Shown: one piece after another, positions 60,526 through 64,000 of the stretch | Layout: each line of letters begins with the position of its first letter | Numbering within the stretch: the stretch's first letter is position 1 | DNA from: Plazaster borealis | Taxonomy: Eukaryota > Echinodermata > Asteroidea > Forcipulatida > Labidiasteridae | Assembly (NCBI GenBank): GCA_021014325.1 | Contig: CM037464.1 | Span: 1,953,127 to 2,017,126 of the forward strand | Length of the DNA: 64,000 bases | Reading direction: 5' to 3' | Position numbers and translations under genes: made by a program | The notes under the pieces: generated by a model | Told to the model about the DNA's origin: nothing | The model's database searches: none | Seen by the model: only the letters and a program-made list of their open reading frames with translations

Positions 60526-61591
60526 TGTGAGAGGATGGTCCCTATGGGTGGAAGAGGGCCTGAGTCCACGCCGAATCAGAGCACACAGGTTCAGAATAGT
60601 TCTCTGCTCATGTCCGGGTGGTCCGGGTTTATTCAAGTCCTTTAATATCTGTGGACACCTGCACACACTGTGGAAGGTTGTGCAGGCGGTCATTAAAATA
60701 CACATACACAATTACAATTAATTATCTTATACAATGAAAGTATAATAATATTGTCAATAAAATGAAAGCCACTCCTAAGTACTCCGTCTCTATCAAATGA
60801 TTATTATTCCAAATAAAGCAAATACATGAATACGTGAGGACCAGGGAATAGCATGACACTGGGCAAGAAGGCATAAGTCAACTAACACACGGCGCCCACT
60901 AATCATCATCATTAACACAAGAAATTCACAAACCCATGCCTTCAAGTCCAATCCCACCAGCCAAACCGAAATCGAGACCCACTCACGCATTCCACTGAAA
61001 GCAATAATGCACACTATTTATGATTTACTTCTTCATGGAACAGCCGTCCATGCGGTCGCACCAATATACACACACCAGTACTACGTGCACATAAAGTTAC
61101 GACCCCCATGGCGGTTACCCATGACATTGACACATAATAATACATAATCTATGGCACCGTCACGTTAATCTTTGCCATACTTCTTCATTTTAAACATCGA
61201 AAATCTCTCTTAATACTTAATCAATATTTCTCAAAATGACACCTAGAAATAACCCTGATATAATTGCGGTTACTTTGAGAACCTTTTAAATGCAATAAAT
61301 AAATATGGAATAATCAAAATCGGAGATTTAAAAGAGAGATTAAAATGAGTGTGTTTACCTGTGGAAGGTTGTGCAGGCGGTGAGCCGTAAAGGTCACGAT
61401 ACCCCCTAAGCCCGCGAAACCAGTAACACAATGGAACGTGTAGCAGATGATTAATGAACACAAGCAGATTATTGAATTAAACTTTTAACATGAACTACAT
61501 AAGCTAAACAAGTAAACATACTTAATATATCTGGGTCGTCGCGCGAGGGCGCGCGGCACACAAATCCTCCGTCAGGGACCCCCTTACAACA
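60526..61591 (-). repeat. 3' LTR of the gypsy element
   Basis: On the minus strand it starts TGTTGTAAGGGGGTCCCTGA directly after the polypurine tract and ends CCTCTCACA, giving TGT...ACA ends. An AATAAA lies near 60633 (minus strand). A 22-bp direct repeat (60668-60689 and 61359-61380; core GGAAGGTTGTGCAGGCGG) bounds about 670 bp inside it. The end at 60526 is inferred within a few bases. Confidence 0.7.
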
Positions 61592-61602
61592 CTTCCCCGC
61601 CT
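61592..61602 (-). other. Polypurine tract of the gypsy element
   Basis: The minus strand reads AGGCGGGGAAG immediately before the TGTTG start of the LTR; this is the usual primer for plus-strand DNA synthesis. Confidence 0.8.
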
Positions 61603-61632
61603 AAGAAGTCATCGTCCCGATGACTTACCGAG

Positions 61633-64000
61633 TTAAAGAACAAAACAACGCTCTCCATCAGCACAACAACCAATGCCGAACACCAACATCCTGACTAACC
61701 AACTAGAAATATCCGAACAAAACCAATATGCAGAACACATGGCAATATACCTATCCTTAACATCAAGGTCCATAAAACCAAAAACTTGAAACTTTGGCCT
61801 CTGCAAGAGGGCTCGAGCAACGGTTTCAGCACGTTGATCCTTGGTTGGTATCGCCCATGAGTACTTTGTGTGGACATCTGTTACGACCAAGACATTTTCA
61901 ACGCCATCATCAGAGGCTTCCAGTGTGGTAAAATCCATGGCTACCACTTCCATGGGAGCAGATGCAGACAACATTGAGAACGGTGGCCTCGTTTGATGAA
62001 CAGGGGGTTTACTCACGGCGCATCTCCGGCACTTTGAACACCACTCTTTCACGGTCTTATACATGTTACTCCAGTGAAACCGCGTCCACAACAGATGAAA
62101 GGTACGTTTTGATCCAAAGTGACCCGACTCATTGTGAAACTTGAGGAGCACTTCCTCACGGAGGCTAGCTGGAAGTACCAACTGGAAGTGGGTCTGCTGG
62201 GTGGAAGGCGACACTACCCTACGATACAAACAATGATCCCGCATCGAGAGACGATCCCAATCTTTTAGATATAGACAAACCTCCCGGGAGCAACCTAGTC
62301 GTTCCTGTCTGTTTGGCTTTATACCCCTCTTTACAAATTCCACAACCTTATCAAGCACCTGGTCTTTTTGCTGAATTTCACGTAGCTGTGCTAAAGTGTA
62401 ACCAGGTAAGCAAGCAATACCACCAATGCGGCATGCCTCTATGTGATGGCTGATGGCAAGTGGCACTGATGTTCCAGGTGTGTAGCCTGCCAAACATGCT
62501 GTGATGCACTCGGACGTTACTATGCTTATCTCAGGTACATCCTCTTGGGTCAGTGTGTCATCGTTTGGAGTGGGGAGACGTGAAAGGGCATCAGGTGCTT
62601 GATTGCATTTACCCGGTCGGTATTCAAGCTCGTAGTCATATGAGCTCAGTTGCTGGACCCATCGCATTTCAGTACATCCCAAGTTGGCTTTCTGCAGATA
62701 CAGTAGTGGATGATGATCAGTGACGACACAACACTTTTGGCCCAAAAGGTAATCCTTAAATACTTCGGTCACTCCCCACTTTATGGCCAGCAACTCAAGC
62801 TTGAAGGCACTGTAGCGGCCACTGCGTTCAGCTTGCTTCAGCGTGCGGGAAGCGTATGCTATGACTCGTGGTCTACCTTCATCGTCATCTTGAAAAAGTA
62901 TGGCGCCTAGTCCAGTGCCACAGGCATCCGTCTCCACTCGGAATGGTTTGGCAAAGTCGGCATACGACAAAACCGGAGCATCTGTCAAACATTTGATGAG
63001 AGCTTTGAAGGCAGCCCTTGCAGGGTCTCCAATTGTGATCTCCCTATTTGTAAGGTGATGCTGCTTCTTCTTTGTGGTGCGGTCACCCTTCAAGTGCTGA
63101 AAGAGAGGTTCTGCAATGGAAGCGTATCCTTTGATGAAGCGCCGGAAAAATCCTGTAAAACCAAGAAAAGAGCGGACATCCTTCACAGTTTTGGGTTCTG
63201 GCCAGTTGTGTACAACTTGTACCTTGTCTGGATCTACTGCAACGCCATCGCTAGAGACCAAGTGTCCGAGGTAACGCACCTTTTGCTGTATGAGGTGACA
63301 TTTCGAGGGCTTAAGCTTCAGCCCCTGTTTTTGAAGTCTTGTGAATACCCGGTCGAGGTGTGCCAAGTGCGAGTTAAAATCAGCTGAATAGACAATAATA
63401 TCGTCCAAGTAGATAAGGACGTTGTCGTAACATTGGTCCCCCAGGCATCGCTGCATTAGACGCTGGAATGTTGCTGGTGCGTTCGATAGACCGAAGGGCA
63501 TCCTGTTATACTCAAACAGTCCAAATGGCACAGCAAATGCAGTTTTCTCCACATCCTCAGGGTGTACGGCTACCTGATAATACCCGCTGGTGAGATCCAA
63601 AACCGAGAAGTATTTGGCTCCCCCAAGTGCCTGCAGGGACTCTTCAATCCTCGGGAGTGGGAAGGAGTCTCTATGAGTGAGTTGGTTCAGCTGTCTATAG
63701 TCGACACAAAGCCGGATATTTCCATCTTTTTTCTTAACCACCACAACTGGCGAGGCCCATGGGCTTGTGCTCTCTTGTATCACTTGCTTCTCCAATAGGT
63801 CCCTTATGTGATCTCGGACTGCACCATATTGTGAAGGAGGAAGTGGTCTGTGACGTTGTCGTATTGGATGTGCTCCGCCAGTGTCGATGCGGTGCTTGAT
63901 CGTATCAGTATACCCAAAATCTCGATCGTTGCTGGAAAATGCTTCTTTGTGATCTCTCAGCAGTGAGAGTACTCGGGCTCTCTGCTCATCGTTGAGGAGT
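61633..64000 (-). CDS. pol: Gypsy pol: reverse transcriptase, RNase H, integrase (integrase truncated)
   Basis: One open frame from the window edge to 61633. The part before the first in-frame ATG (63795) is also coding (ending DHIRDLLEKQV), so the true start lies beyond the window. RT: SPWASPVVVVKKKDG, LDLTSGYYQV, FGLSNAPATFQRLM and the catalytic YLDDIIVYS. RNase H: ETDACGTGLGAIL, ELLAIKWGV, TDHHPLLYLQ, then PDALSRLP. Integrase zinc module: HNESGH ... CSKC. The integrase core begins (VVAMDFTTLE, first catalytic Asp) but after RALLQR the frame enters unrelated sequence and stops. The second Asp and the Glu are missing, so this copy could not integrate on its own. Confidence 0.93.
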   Translation of the reverse strand, partial: LLNDEQRARVLSLLRDHKEAFSSNDRDFGYTDTIKHRIDTGGAHPIRQRHRPLPPSQYGAVRDHIRDLLEKQVIQESTSPWASPVVVVKKKDGNIRLCVDYRQLNQLTHRDSFPLPRIEESLQALGGAKYFSVLDLTSGYYQVAVHPEDVEKTAFAVPFGLFEYNRMPFGLSNAPATFQRLMQRCLGDQCYDNVLIYLDDIIVYSADFNSHLAHLDRVFTRLQKQGLKLKPSKCHLIQQKVRYLGHLVSSDGVAVDPDKVQVVHNWPEPKTVKDVRSFLGFTGFFRRFIKGYASIAEPLFQHLKGDRTTKKKQHHLTNREITIGDPARAAFKALIKCLTDAPVLSYADFAKPFRVETDACGTGLGAILFQDDDEGRPRVIAYASRTLKQAERSGRYSAFKLELLAIKWGVTEVFKDYLLGQKCCVVTDHHPLLYLQKANLGCTEMRWVQQLSSYDYELEYRPGKCNQAPDALSRLPTPNDDTLTQEDVPEISIVTSECITACLAGYTPGTSVPLAISHHIEACRIGGIACLPGYTLAQLREIQQKDQVLDKVVEFVKRGIKPNRQERLGCSREVCLYLKDWDRLSMRDHCLYRRVVSPSTQQTHFQLVLPASLREEVLLKFHNESGHFGSKRTFHLLWTRFHWSNMYKTVKEWCSKCRRCAVSKPPVHQTRPPFSMLSASAPMEVVAMDFTTLEASDDGVENVLVVTDVHTKYSWAIPTKDQRAETVARALLQRPKFQVFGFMDLDVKDRYIAMCSAYWFCSDISSWLVRMLVFGIGCCADGERCFVL

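Larger units (their letters stand above)
60526..64000 (-). mobile_element. Ty3/gypsy LTR retrotransposon, 3' part, runs off the window
   Basis: Minus-strand order: RT and RNase H and partial integrase (64000 to 61633), polypurine tract (61602-61592), 3' LTR (61591-60526). The left boundary is supported by paralogous spacer copies, which continue GTTATTTCC... without the LTR (51120, 59905). The 5' LTR, gag and protease lie beyond 64000. Confidence 0.88.

Overview
The window is animal nuclear DNA: AT-rich, with genes split by GT/AG introns and very dense in short interspersed elements. The gene content (a GPI-type melanotransferrin, a DEDDy 3'-5' exonuclease family), a Ty3/gypsy element, a Penelope-like element, CR1/Jockey-like LINE debris, tRNA-derived SINEs and many foldback MITEs fit a marine invertebrate deuterostome. 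I favour an echinoderm, perhaps a sea star. That is an inference from repeat style and gene content, not a proven assignment.

Layout. 1-4875: gene-free, with a 22-bp minisatellite and foldback elements. 4876-29728 (minus strand): a complete 14-exon melanotransferrin-like gene. The exons reconstructed here join in frame to 750 codons plus stop: signal peptide, two transferrin lobes and a hydrophobic C-terminal tail typical of GPI anchoring. Its introns are full of SINEs and MITEs, a 74-bp tandem repeat and a hammerhead-ribozyme-like motif. 29729-40393: mostly repeats (a hAT-like MITE with 8-bp target duplication, a 5'-truncated LINE with 20-bp target duplications), plus one unrecognised 144-codon ORF at 38354-38788.

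40508-59392 (plus strand): a tandem array of EXD1-like exonuclease genes. Copy A (40508-42278) has only the two catalytic exons. Copy B (46094-48812) is a full five-exon gene of 420 aa whose C-terminus looks like a prenylation box. A 3' fragment (D, 49671-49823) follows. Copy C (53404-59392) has exons 1, 3, 4 and 5, has lost exon 2 and carries a 3-kb insertion in intron 1. The spacers are duplicated too (about 43.3-46.2 kb against 50.9-53.5 kb), so the array grew by segmental duplication. Exon 4 has probably been homogenised by gene conversion, while exon 5 of copy B diverged.

60526-64000 (minus strand): the 3' LTR, polypurine tract and RT/RNase H/partial integrase region of a Ty3/gypsy element, running off the right edge. 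Its LTR interrupts a repeat copy at the end of the exonuclease array.

All gene models are by hand translation and splice-site inspection. No alignment, expression data or database search was available.
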